Shown piece after piece: positions 36,705 to 47,641 of a stretch of 64,000 bases of DNA (position 1 is its first letter; every line of letters starts with the position of its first letter). Under the pieces are notes generated by a model. That model worked only from the letters and a program-made list of their open reading frames with translations. It ran no database searches and was not told the DNA's origin. The translations under genes and the position numbers were made by a program. Source of the stretch: Xenopus tropicalis (Eukaryota; Chordata; Amphibia; Anura; Pipidae); assembly GCF_000004195.4 (NCBI RefSeq), contig NC_030683.2, positions 71,457,764 through 71,521,763 on the forward strand, read 5' to 3'.

Positions 36705-37274
36705 CCAATACGCAAAATCTGGCGATTTTTTCGTAGCGTTAAAACTTGCGCGAAAAGTCGCGCCTTTTTCGTAGCCATTCTGTAAGTTGCGCAAAATGTT
36801 GCGATTTTTTTGTAGCATTAAAACTTGCGCAAAAAGTCGCGCCTTTTTCGCAGCTTTCGCGCCGAGTACGAAACATTCGGATTCATTCAAGCTTCAGTAT
36901 GGTGACTTTTCTTGGGCCAGGTTGGAGCTGCAGGGTGCCATTGAGTCCTATGGGAGGTTTTCAAATCATGCTAAGTCTGAAAGTTTCGCCCACCGCTTAC
37001 GAGTGCTCAATACGAAAATGTCGCAACAAGATACAAATGAATCATAATGGCTACGAAAAACTCGCGTTTTTTCGCGCAAGTCGTAATGGATACGAAAAAC
37101 TTGCGGTTTTTCGCGCAAATCGTATAGGTAACGAAAAACTCGCAACAATTTCTGAAAAGTCGTAAAGGCGCCAAAAAAATCGCAAAAAATACGAAAAAGT
37201 CGCAAAATGTTCGTTTTCCAATCGGAATTTTTCCAATTCGGATTCGAATTCGTGTCTTAGTAAATCAGCCCCCT
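36705..37274 (+). mobile_element. Harbinger-like MITE copy with inserted core module
   Basis: CG-rich TTTTTCGTAGC / GCTACGAAAAA blocks and the end TCTTAGTAAATCAGCCCC match the element at 49.5 kb and, less closely, that at 2.4 kb. The left terminal repeat is lost. The middle (36885-37000) is a module containing GGGCCAGGTTGGAGCTGCAG and TTGAGTCCTATGGGAGG, absent from the 2.4-kb relative. Confidence 0.8.
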
Positions 37275-37540
37275 AGTGTACAACATTGAATGTTTCTATT
37301 TAGTTTTCTTTTTTTGATGTGTCATTTTCTTAGAAATAACATTTTTTTGACTGATACATTTTATAACTCAGGTGCTCTGCTTCGTTATACCTATCACTGT
37401 TCTTCAATAAATCAAGCCTGTGGTTTGACATGTTGCTTTACAGTTAAAAAATAATATATTGTTAAATATTTCATGGACATCCTCTTGTTTCTGTTTAAAT
37501 AATAAAATCCTATTTTTATACTTAGATTCCTAAAAAGTCT

Positions 37541-37878
37541 TTAAAAGGACATGTCAACCCAAAAAAAAAATAATTTTTTTTGCTTAACAAAAGAAAACAT
37601 AGTTCTAAGCAACATAGCAATATACATTCATAACAAATGTGTCATGGTTTTCAAGTTGTTTATATAATTGCTATTAAAAACAGTGTTTGTCTGTCCATTT
37701 CTATTCTCTGCCCTGGAGGCTCTGGCATTTGAAACAATGTAACACAAGCCGTTGTGTTATTGTGTAATTACGTTTACAAATAATTTTTAAAGCACTAAAT
37801 ATTTTTAAAAATATCTATTTTACAATTATGTTTTATTTGGCAAAAAATATGTATTTTTAGGGTTGACTTGTCCTTTAT
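37541..37878 (+). mobile_element. T2-like MITE, TTAAAAGGACATGTCAACCC end
   Basis: The left end TTAAAAGGACATGTCAACCC and right end GGGTTGACTTGTCCTTTA are complements with one or two differences. The right flank is TTAT rather than TTAA, so one base of the target has changed. It is 338 bp, AT-rich, and non-coding. Confidence 0.85.
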
Positions 37879-39233
37879 GACAGGAAGAAGCTCAAAGAGC
37901 TAAAGTTGAGCTATTTGTGGTACAGAATCTGAATGAGACTGCATGTAACAGGTATGTTACTCTGGAAGCTTTATAGAGTCTTTTTAGGGGCTTTTATAAT
38001 GAAAGACTAACTCATGTGGTACTGCAGAAAACAAGACTACTGTAAGGGCATGTATTGACTTAGAACACAGAAATCTGGCAGGGATAATGACAGTGGAAGG
38101 AGAGAGGATATTATTATCCATCTCTGAAATGTTTTAGTTCTGAAAGAAAAGAGCCCTACGTCCCCCATTTTAGTTTTTGCTGGTTATCTGCATTTCTATA
38201 AACTATTCAATGTTGTTCTGACTAATTGCCTTAAATTGTACGTTACTCTATTATGTAGTATTGCTTAGCTACAACTCAGTAGCTGCATAAATTATTATAC
38301 CACCTAAAGAATTCCTGGCACCAATTAATTGACTTTCTTTGACTGTAAATAGACATCTCCTTACTAATTGTCCCTAGTTGTTCCCTAGCCTGGCATATTT
38401 AGGGTTAGTGCTACAACATTGAACCCCCCCTCTCAGTCCTCAAGGGTGTGGATTGACTGGATTCCTGGTACATTCACAAATACAAGAAAAATCACAAATA
38501 GGAATGTTGATTTCCAGTGTTTGACGGTCATGTTGATCATATCTTGCATATGGAAATTATTGTGTAATTGTGGCTTTATTATATTATAACTTATTAATTA
38601 ATTGGGAGAGAAACTTGTCTAGTGCTCGGAACACTGTGATTAATGTTTGCAACTTTACTTGCAGTAACAAAGGACAGTGAGCCAGTGACTGAATGCTTCC
38701 TTCTCCTTTAAGATATGAAAGTATATATTGTTTATCTGTATGTTGTTGTATTGTATTGTTTTGTTTCCTATCTATTATATTAATTTACTGTTTACATGTA
38801 CAGCATTGTGTATACAAGTAACCCTATAAAAATAAAAATATCTGCATACATACAGTACATATAGGAAGCGTTATTTTATACAATAGTCATTCCTGTCAAG
38901 GTGACCTTAGGAAATTCCCTCCACAATTTATACTCCTCAAAGTAAATTAAAAAAACCCAAAACTGTAGAATCTACATAATCAGCACTCTGACACTATTAT
39001 CCCAAGCACATACACTGCGGTTGGCAGAACTAAAAGTGATAAAGGCAAATTTAGCGCAATTTCAGTAAAGTACAATAAAAAGCATCCAGATAAGCCAGAA
39101 ACACCCAAACAGTGAAAATGGGTCAGACATTAGTTCCCATTAAAAGGCCCTATAGTTGCACACCAAGGCCTGTTAAATGGATACACTATAAGCCATTTTT
39201 CTATTAAAGGACTGAAGAATTCTCCAGCATAAG
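37879..39233. other. Intergenic, nothing recognised
   Basis: About 1.35 kb of AT-rich sequence. The run AACCCCCCC near 38423 and scattered words do not form a recognisable element. Confidence 0.5.
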
Positions 39234-39241
39234 GATACAGG

Positions 39242-40567
39242 TAGTGATGGGCGAAAAGTTTCGCCAGGCATGGATTCGCGGCGAATTTCCGCGTTTCGCC
39301 ATTGGCGGATTGTTTCGCGAAACGTCTGCAAAATTTCGACGCGGAAAAATTCGCCGCACGTCCAAAAATTGTCGCCGGCGTCAAAAAAGAATAGGCGCGC
39401 GCGACAAAATAATAGCCGCGGGCGACGAAACAAGAGCCGCGCGACGAAACAAGAGCCGCGGGCGACGAAACAAGAGCGCGCACGACGAAACAATAGCAGT
39501 GACAAAATATCTCATGTGCCTGTATCTAGTGATGAGCGAATCTGTTCCGTTTCGCTTCGCCGAAAAATTTGCGAATCTTTGAAAAGATCCGCGAAACGGC
39601 GAAAAATTCGCGAAACGGCGAAAATGTCGTGCGACAAAAAAAATTGTCGCCCGCGGCTATTATTTTGTCGCGCGGCTATTATTTTGTCGCGCACGGCTCT
39701 TGTTTCGACGCCCGCGGCTATTGTTTTGTTGCGCGGCTATTATTTCGTCGCGCGCGGCTCTTGTTTCGTCGCCCACGGCTCTTGTTTCGTCGCCCGCGGC
39801 TCTTGTTTCGTCGCGCGGCTCTTGTTTCGTCGCCCACGGCTCTTGTTTCGTCGCCCGCGGCTCTTGTTTCGTCGCGCGGCTCTTGTTTCGTTGCCCGCGG
39901 CTATTGTTTTGTCGCGCGGCTAATATTTCGTCGCCCGCAGCTATTATTTTGTCGCACGTCTCTTGTTTCGTCGCCCGCGGCTCTTGTTTCGTCACGCGGC
40001 TCTTGTTTCATCGCCCGCAGCTATTATTTTGTCGCCCGCGGCTATTCTTCTTTGACGCCGGCGACGAAACAATAGCGCGCGACAAAATAATAGCCGCGGG
40101 CGCCGAAACAAGAGCGCGCGCGACGAAACAATAGCCGTGCGACAAAATAATAGCTGCGGGCGACGAAATAATAGCCGCGCGACAAAACAATAGCCGCGGG
40201 CGACGAAACAAGAGCCGCGCGACGAAACAAGAGCCGTGGGCGACGAAACAAGAGCCGTGGGCGACGAAACAAGAGCCGTGGGCGACGAAACAAGAGCCGC
40301 GCGACGAAACAAGAGCCGTGGGCGACGAAACAAGAGCCGCGCGCGACGAAATAATAGCCGCGCAACAAAACAATAGCCGCGGGCGACGAAACAAGAGCCG
40401 TGCGCGACGAAATAATAGCCGCGCGACAAAATAATAGCCGCGGGCGACAATTTTTTTTGTCGCACGACATTTTCGCCGTTTAGCGAATTTTTCGCCGTTT
40501 CGCGGATCTTGTCAAAGATTCGCAAATTTTTCGGCGAAGCGAAACAGAACAGATTCGCTCATCACTA
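39242..40567. mobile_element. hAT-type element with internal inverted duplication
   Basis: Starts TAGTGATGGGCGAAAAG and ends ATTCGCTCATCACTA, and is flanked by the exact 8-bp duplication GATACAGG (39234-39241 and 40568-40575). The left 255 bp carry GCCAGGCATGGATTCGCGGC, as in the small members at 28.7 and 50.6 kb. The rest is a palindrome that also includes an inverted copy of 30 bp of the right flank. The interior is extremely CG-rich and built of 19-23 bp tandem units. Frames of 100-217 codons of Arg/Leu/Phe/Ser repeats across it are composition artefacts. Confidence 0.92.
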
Positions 40568-40597
40568 GATACAGGCACATGAGATATTTTGTCACTG
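39497..40597. repeat. 1.1-kb palindrome spanning an element end and its flank
   Basis: The left boundary CAGTGACAAAATATCTCATG is answered by CATGAGATATTTTGTCACTG at 40578-40597. The arms stay complementary to near the centre at about 40047-40060, at a GCCGGC word. Differences are few: for instance GTTCCG against GTTCTG, and small unit-number shifts in the tandem part. Positions 40568-40597 lie outside the element, so the palindrome contains host DNA. Confidence 0.93.
39655..40440. repeat. Diverged 19-23 bp tandem array, in two opposed halves
   Basis: Up to about 40045 the unit reads GGCTCTTGTTTCGTCGCCC (with GCGC and TATTATTTTG variants); from about 40060 it reads in the opposite sense as GACGAAACAAGAGCC. 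There are about 18 units per half. Nearby units share variants, which suggests local homogenisation. Confidence 0.88.
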
Positions 40598-41256
40598 TCT
40601 CCTAATAACCTTCATTGTTGGCTTGTAACGTTGGTACCCGTGACTGTAATATTCTCAGCCTGCGGCCAATACCACTTTTACTGTGAGAGGCAGTCATGAC
40701 ACAATAAATGCGCTGAACAACAGCAGACTTTATTGCAGGCTTCTTACAGGTGATACAGGGGCAGACCAGCAATGTATCAGTTACACAAATATTTTAGCAT
40801 ATTTTTAGCATCTTTAGCATGCTCACCACATTTCCTCTCTCTCTATTACACAGTGTTCCTCACTGAATCCTCCAGGACCCCTGTCTCCTTACAGTATCCA
40901 AGCTTCACTCGAATTTCCTATCTGCAACTTGAAAGCTGTCAGTCTTCTATATAGGGCACAATCGGACAGAGGCTTTCCCCCATATTCTCACTCTTTGTTG
41001 AGACTCAAGTTGTCCTTCCTATCTACCCTACCTATCTCTCACCTCAAAAGTGAGCTATTAATAATCTCCTTCTCTCTCTGTCTACAATAGCAAGGGCCTG
41101 CTTCCCACCTGGTCTGGCTTTGTATGTCTGCACTCTGTAGATCTTAACAGTCCAAAAGAGGAAGCGCTCTGCTAAAACACCTTCTTATATAGGCAACTGA
41201 AGGGGACTCATATAGGCAACTGAAGGGGACTCTCCCTACAGGCCAACTTTCACATA
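40598..41256. mobile_element. LTR-like or retroelement-derived block
   Basis: Contains ACTTTTACTGTGAGAGGCAG, GACTTTATTGCAGGC and several CTCTCTCT tracts, with a TTTATTG signal that in reverse reads CAATAAA. The style resembles the U5/leader of frog LTR elements, but no LTR ends were found. At 41185-41232 a 23-bp unit with TATAGGCAACTGAAGGGGAC is repeated in tandem. Confidence 0.4.
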
Positions 41257-41678
41257 TTAAAGTAGAAGGAAAGGCTAAGTCACTTGGGGGTGCCAAAATG
41301 TTAGGAACCCCCAAGTGACTTAGATCGCTTACCTTCTACCCCGGGCTGGTGCCCCTGTATGGAGAAAACAGCACCAGCCCGGGGTAGCTGCGATCGCTTC
41401 CTCCTTCCTCTCTTGCTGCGCGCGCATGCACAGTAGAGTGAAAAGCCGAACTTTAACGGAGAAGTCGGCTTTTTCACTCTACTGCGCATGCGCCGGACTC
41501 GGAGTCTAGGGGAAAGGAAGGCGGAAGGAGGAAGCGAATTGCCCCAGGTGCCCCGGGCTGGTGCGGTTTTCTCCTAATAGGGGCACCAGCCCAGGGTACA
41601 AGGTAAGCGATTCAAGTCACTTGGGGGTGCCTAACATTTTAGCACCCCCAAGTGACTTAGCCTTTCCTTCCCCTTTAA
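41257..41678 (+). mobile_element. T2 fold-back MITE with nested hairpins, TTAA flanks
   Basis: Starts TTAAAGTAGAAGGAAAGGC and ends CCTTTCCTTCCCCTTTAA, both in TTAA. The subterminal parts are themselves hairpins: AAGTCACTTGGGGGTGCC pairs with ACCCCCAAGTGACTTAG on each side, ACCCCGGGCTGGTGC pairs with CACCAGCCCGGGG, and the centre AAAAGCCGAACTT pairs with AGTCGGCTTTTT. It is non-coding. A second, interrupted copy lies at 47.1 kb. Confidence 0.92.
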
Positions 41679-42499
41679 GAGGCAACTTTGGGCTAATTTG
41701 GAAAGCATAGGCGATCCATATATTTTCCCATTGGCGATTTACATTCATGCTTGTAAAATGGTGAAATATATCTATTCCGGTGTGTATATAGTTAAGCTTT
41801 AGGCTAATGTCTGATGGAGCAATTTAGTTGATATATCTCTGTGAGCAACTAACGACTCTGAAATGCCTTTGCACAACTTCAGAATGCCGAAGTGATGCAC
41901 AGGCATTTTGGAGTGGTTAGTTAAATGTAATGTGCATGTAATAATGGAATAGACAGGAGTATCATACTATAGAATTATCAGATTGTTATATATTTGGTGT
42001 TTCAAATGACACTGTACAATTGTTCACTGGCACAGAACTGCCTTAAACAGAGTGTGATGGGTCCTGGCAATGGCAACTGGCTTGAAAACAAAATAAGAGG
42101 TACAGGTTGTTGCCTGGGAGGATGTCATTAGAAGGTAAGTTCCTGTTATCACTCTATTTATATAGAAAAGCACGTTATGATATAGGTACAGGTAATCAGT
42201 TACAGGTGGACTGTTTACATAGCCTGCTATACCATTATAGCATTCCACTGGGTATGTGCCTCTATTGTTATACCCTTATGAAAGAAAGTTATTGTTTAGT
42301 CTATCATCAGCTTCCTTTTTCCGAACTGTACCAGTTGCAATCAAACCAGTTTTAAAAATATTTTTATTTTAAATAATAAAATCATATTTGCCATAAATTA
42401 GTGTAAAAAATGAATACTTTTAATATGAGCCATGTGACAAAATGTACCATGTTATGGGCAAACATTAGGTCATTTTACAAACAAATTGTTTATTTTTTA

Positions 42500-42539
<40 letters not shown>

Positions 42540-43666
42540 GCAAGATTTAGTACCAAGTATAAAGCCTCTGCACACAGTATAATATTAGCAATGTATAACT
42601 GCCTCCCTAATGTATGTTGACCTACATTGTGTGCTCATTTCTCCTTACTCTTCTCCTACCCTTATTTTTACTTGGAGCTCAGTGCCCCAGTTTCACAGCT
42701 CAGTCCAGTTGTTTTGGAGGACGCATGGACACTGAGGAATTAGTTGTGTTCCAAGGAAAGAACACTGCCCAGGGCATTGGATAAGCTTGGGGAATTGACA
42801 TTAAGATCCAAAACCTGTCACCTCCTGAATTGGACAGTTTAAGGAGTGTGCTCAGAAATTCTGAGCCTGTCACCTCTTATCTACTTTCCTGTTTAGATTT
42901 GTATAAGTGATACCTATGCAGCTAAATGAGAGATAGCTGTGAATTTTTCATAATGAGATTTTTAGCTGCTTTACAGTAAAACCCATAGCGAATGAAGAAA
43001 AACAGAATAGAAGAATATACTTGTCTGCACTACTTATTTATAGGAGAGATTCCCCTGCTGAAAATGCATAATTTTCCCTTATCCTAGTGCAAATTAATAG
43101 ATTCCCCAAGTTTCCTTCTAAATCACCTTCCCACATGCTTTTACATGTCAGTGAGTGTGCTGGCGACAGCTTTATAAATTACACAGGAGAGGGGATTAGA
43201 ATGAGAAATTGCTCTCTGGAATGGGAGCATTTGAGAGGCAGTGCAGCACCTGCAATGAGCTGTACAGTTTAATTGTGCTTGTGCAAAGCTCTTTCCAGGG
43301 CAGATGCTGCACATGTACCATATGTTTAAGGGGGAAATTAAACTGTTCAGCAGCTGTGCAAAAAGAGGCCGACAGTTAGTAAGAGCTGTGCATTAATGTA
43401 GTTGGACAACTCACTGCTACATTCCTAAACATTTATTATTTCATAATAGATGTTTGTTTCATTGCATAGCTGGCTAACCTAAAGCTAAACTATATTTCCC
43501 ATAATGCTTTGATAGCTGTTAGAAGACTGATGAGAGAAGATGAGAGAACATCGACAGCAGGACAGAAACCCTTGTTTTATTATATTTTCTGTTTTGGAAA
43601 CATAAATACAGTTTTTCTTTGAAAAAATGTTTTTGTTTTTATTTACAGGTAATTCCTACATTATGA
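41679..43666. other. Long AT-rich intergenic stretch
   Basis: About 2 kb without a recognised gene. An (AT)n tract lies at 42506-42536 directly after GTGTGTGT. No terminal repeats were found. Confidence 0.5.
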
Positions 43667-44150
43667 GGCCCATTCATTAAAGCACAAATTTTCGCCAATT
43701 AAAAGCACAATTGGAAAAAATTTGGAGTAACCACGATAATTTCTGATGTGCAAAAACTGCACGAAAATAATTTTCTTGATCATGCGAAAATATTGTGGTT
43801 GCGATCCGAAAGTCACGAAATGTTCATATCCGAACGATTGTAAACACCGCAAAAACCTTTCTGGCTTTGAAACTTCAATGCATGATTTTGAAAGCCTTCC
43901 ATAGGACTCAATGGGACTCTGCAGCTCCAACCTGGCCAAAAGAAAGCCACAATACCAAAACTTGAATACATTCCGAAATGGTAGTAGTCTTTGCGAAAAA
44001 TACAACTTTTTTGTGGAATTTAACGAAAACTACAAAAAAGTCGTACTATTTTAACAATATTATTGTGGTCAATACGAAAATTTCTAACAATTAGAAAAAA
44101 TTTAAAAAAAATTAATTCGTGTTCAATTGTGCTTTAATGAATGGGCCCCT
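43667..44150 (-). mobile_element. MITE with GGCCCATTCATTAAAGC ends and the shared core
   Basis: The ends GGCCCATTCATTAAAGCACA and TGTGCTTTAATGAATGGGCC are perfect complements. In the middle, on the reverse strand, lies GGCCAGGTTGGAGCTGCAGA with CATTGAGTCCTATGGAAGG, the same core module as at 36.9 and 49.7 kb, although those elements have different ends. The flanks begin CCTACATTATG and CCTACATAGTT, so the target duplication is not clear. Confidence 0.88.
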
Positions 44151-46260
44151 ACATAGTTATGCTTCTTATGTAAAGTGCAAATGTGTTGTTCATATGTTTT
44201 GTAAAATGTGAAGTCCATTCAAATGACATTACAGACACCGATGTACAAAGTATATTCACCAGGCACATTTCTAAACAATGGATTATCTACTGAACCCTGT
44301 TCTCCACATACTGGATGCTGGCCTTGATAAGGTATTCTTTTAGAAGGTAGTTTGTTGGTTACATTTCTGAATTCAATTGATACTGTACATGGTCTCCTTT
44401 ACTCTACAGGCACACATTTAATACAATGATACATGCAGACACAAGCCCTAATGCTTAAATGGTAGGATTTATCTCTACCAGGATGAAGGAAAGACTGTTT
44501 TCCACAACATTTCTCAGCTAAACCATCTAGTAGGAAAACCCTAAAATGAGAACAATTGCATATGCAACACAACTATGCAATGTACAAGACATTTGTATAA
44601 ACATACATAATTCAGTATTTATTATCCACTGATCTATGCATATAAGGGAACATTGCATATATTTATAACACATGGATACAGAAGGTGCTACAAGAGCATG
44701 GGATGTTAATTTCCATGGCAATCTAGGTGCTGAAAATTATAGATATTGCTGTAACTTCAGAATGTAATAAAATTATGAACTGGGCTAAATTCTGCTTTTT
44801 CATATGAGTATTGCTTCTCCAAATTGCAACTTTTTCCAAATTGTAGCTAGGAGCTATGCTAAGGTAACTGGTTTATATTTAAGCAGTAAGAGGAATTACA
44901 CAAATTTTAAAATATGCACTGTATCATTTATATTATCAAAATACCACTGATGTTGGTGAGCATTGCATTATAAATCTTATTGCATATAGTATAATTCAAT
45001 TTTTGTCTCTATCCATCTCCAGAAATTCAGCCTAGCCAGTTATAGCCATACTCATGGTTTAGACTTAAATATCCAACAATAGGGTAAAAAATGCATTGTT
45101 TTCTGGAGCTTTAAACATATTAACCACTTGAAAAAAGTTGTTAGACTCATAAACTTAATAGTTATCCTTATTGCTTGTTAACATTTACTAAGGTTTTAAA
45201 AATCTCCCCAAAGTAATTTGGCGTATGTTTAGGTGCATTAGAGGCCTAGTAACCACAATTAACATGCATATTATCTATCTTAAATGTCGGTATACCATAT
45301 TCATATAAAAGGAAGTCTAAAGTAGAATAAAATACCTACAGTATTTTGTAAAAAGCATTACTAGTTGTCTTTGTTTTACACTGATTCTTAATAAAAGATT
45401 CCCAGTGTGAACACATACGGTAAAATGTAAAAGCAGATTATTATTGGCAATCTTATGTGGGTTTTATATTTGTGATATGATATTAAGCTGCCAAGTTCAG
45501 CAGGAGGTAACAACATTTTAAGTGTTTGATGCTTAGAAAATAATAGGAATGAAAACCAATCACAAATTACATAAAATGTAATCAAAAGAGTTTATGATAA
45601 GTGGTAGGTGTACAGGCAATGATGATTATCAATAAGAAAATCTGCTAAGTGGATGATGGTAAAAGAAACATTTGTGCTGTGTGACTCAGAGAATTCAAGG
45701 ATTTGATTTGTTCTAAGTTTGATGGTTCTGTTCTTCACATCTTTCTTTTGTGAAGAGCCTGTGATGGATGTTCTGTTCCAGTAAAGATAACACATGCCTC
45801 TATCAATCAGCACTGCAGGAGGGACAATGAGCAAATGAAAAAAAACTTCTTGGTGAAAAATGGTTGAAGTTGTTTCCTAAAAGATAGCTTGTGGTGAGAA
45901 GATTAAGTTTGTTTTGTTGAAAAGTTTAGATTCAGTTTCATCTATGTAAACGATTAGGTGTGATTATGTGTATAAATCACCAATATTTATTACATTAATT
46001 CCATTAATTTTATGTGATTAGATACCTGTAGCACAGGTATCAAGGTGCAAATACTTCTGGTTCTGCCGTGTTTCCATGGCATAAAACCATAATTTGTTTG
46101 GCTGTAGTTATACCATATCCCAGATCATAACTTTCAACTCTGCCTTAGCTTATGTGTGAATGATATAAATGATGATGAAGGATGATTCCCTGAATTCCAT
46201 CTCAAGGTGTAATTATTGCAATCATAGACATAGCGCAAAAACTGAGTGGCTAACATAATA
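44151..46260. other. Long AT-rich intergenic stretch
   Basis: About 2.1 kb with no recognisable gene or repeat. Frames of 64-80 codons on the reverse strand have no domain. Confidence 0.5.
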
Positions 46261-46955
46261 GGGTTGATTAACGCTTATCGCATGCTTTTTTTGCGTTAAA
46301 ATTGACGCGAAAGAAAAACGCGCGATTCGCTAAAGTATTATCACATGCGTTAAGTCACATATCGTGTGCGTTAAATAGCGCGCAACCGAATGCATTAATT
46401 TTACCACATGGCGTTAAGTCTCGTGCAGAAATAATACTAACGCATGATTCACAAACACTTAGACGCGCTAAATATCGCATTAGTCTATGCAAAAATTAAC
46501 ACCTACTTGGGGCAGGCGGTAATTATAGAAAAGTACAGTTCATGAGCTTTTGGCAACACAATATGGACTTTGCAGTGTGATTTATTCAAGTATGTGTTGG
46601 CCCTAGAGTGATGCAGCCTCCAGTTTGCAGGGAAATGGTCGTTTTCAAAAAAAGTAGTTTTATGAACGTAATGGTGTGTATGGCTAATATGGCGTGCGTG
46701 CGATAAGTAGCGCACGTGCGTGCGATAAGTAGCGAGCGCGAGAAGTAGTACGCTGCCTTAATTAGTGTGCGTTGCATCAAATACCGCACAAAAATAGTCT
46801 TCCCAACTTAAATAGAGCAAACAGCATTGCGTCTAAATTAATGCAAATATCCTTTTAGTGAATCGTGCGTTAAGACACGAAAAATAAGACGCAATAAAAT
46901 TTTTAACGCATGCTATAAATAGCGCTCGTTTTAGCCCAATTTAGTGAATCAACCC
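46261..46955 (+). mobile_element. Harbinger-derived MITE, GGGTTGATT...AATCAACCC ends
   Basis: Starts GGGTTGATTAACGC and ends TTAGTGAATCAACCC. The flanks ATA and TCA do not match exactly. Positions 46502-46640 align with 53221-53390, the leader and N-terminal codons of the transposase: shared words include CCTACTTGG, AGGCGGTA, TTTGCAGT, AAGTATGTG and CTAGAGTGATGCA. The site used by the nested hAT MITE in the two composites is not filled here. Confidence 0.88.
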
Positions 46956-47146
46956 TCATGTCTTGATAGACAGCTCATACTTCTTAAACAGACATCTCAT
47001 ACTTTCAGACTATGTCCTGAGAGGAAGGAATGAACAATCTCAAGTGTAACTATTCAGTTTTAATTCTATATCTAATTCTATATCTGAATAATTTAGACAT
47101 GGTTAAAACTAACATTTGACAATAGTTGGCCACAAAAAGCAAATAT
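46956..47146. other. Intergenic spacer
   Basis: Short AT-rich spacer with a small direct repeat TTCTATATCTAATTCTATAT. Confidence 0.5.
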
Positions 47147-47641
47147 TTTAGGGGTGAAGCCCTTGTCACCCTGCTTTGCTGGGGGGTTCCAAATGTTAGG
47201 CACCCCCCAGTGATTATAATCACTTACTTCATACCCTGGGCTGGTGGTCCTTTTAGCCAAAAACTGCACCGGCCTGGGGCTATACAATACTATAATATAC
47301 TATATTCTTCAATCTCTTTGTTTTCAAGCAAAAAAAAAAAAAAAAAGGAATGGGCATAAAATAGGCCAAATGGTTAGAGGCCCACCGGAAGTTTTCCTGG
47401 TATCCCAGTAGGCCAGTCCAACACTGGGTACATGTAAGCAAGAGAGTCTCTTATTCCCGTTTTCTCTCCTAAAAATCCCAGGGTGCATATGCAGCAGAGT
47501 AAAAAAGAAAGAGCAGGAAGAGAATCACTCACTTGCCCCGAGCACAAATGCACTATCCCGGGGCATCAGGTAAGTCATTACAATCACTGGGGTGCCTAAC
47601 ATTTGGCATCCCGAGTGACTGAACCTTTCCTTCTCCTTTAA
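47147..47641 (+). mobile_element. T2 fold-back MITE interrupted by a hAT-like insertion
   Basis: GGCACCCCCCAGTGATT, TACCCTGGGCTGGTGG and the end CCTTTCCTTCTCCTTTAA match the element at 41.3 kb in order. The left terminus is worn (TTTAGGGGTGAAG). Between about 47288 and 47429 the alignment is broken by an A run, then GGCCCACCGGAAG and CCAGTCCAACACTG, the end of the hAT-like family seen at 35.6-35.9 kb. Confidence 0.8.

Noticed and set aside
36746..37165. 139-codon frame with a repeated MVTFLGPGW peptide also seen at 49.7 kb
   Set aside because: The repeat of the peptide is due to the shared MITE core module. The same module is inverted at 43.9 kb, and the frame has no start context or homologue.
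39270..40525. Long open frames (110-217 codons) rich in Arg, Leu, Phe, Ser and Ala on both strands
   Set aside because: They come from a CG-rich tandem array read in several frames. Mirror-image frames on both strands encode the same repeats, and there is no domain or gene context.
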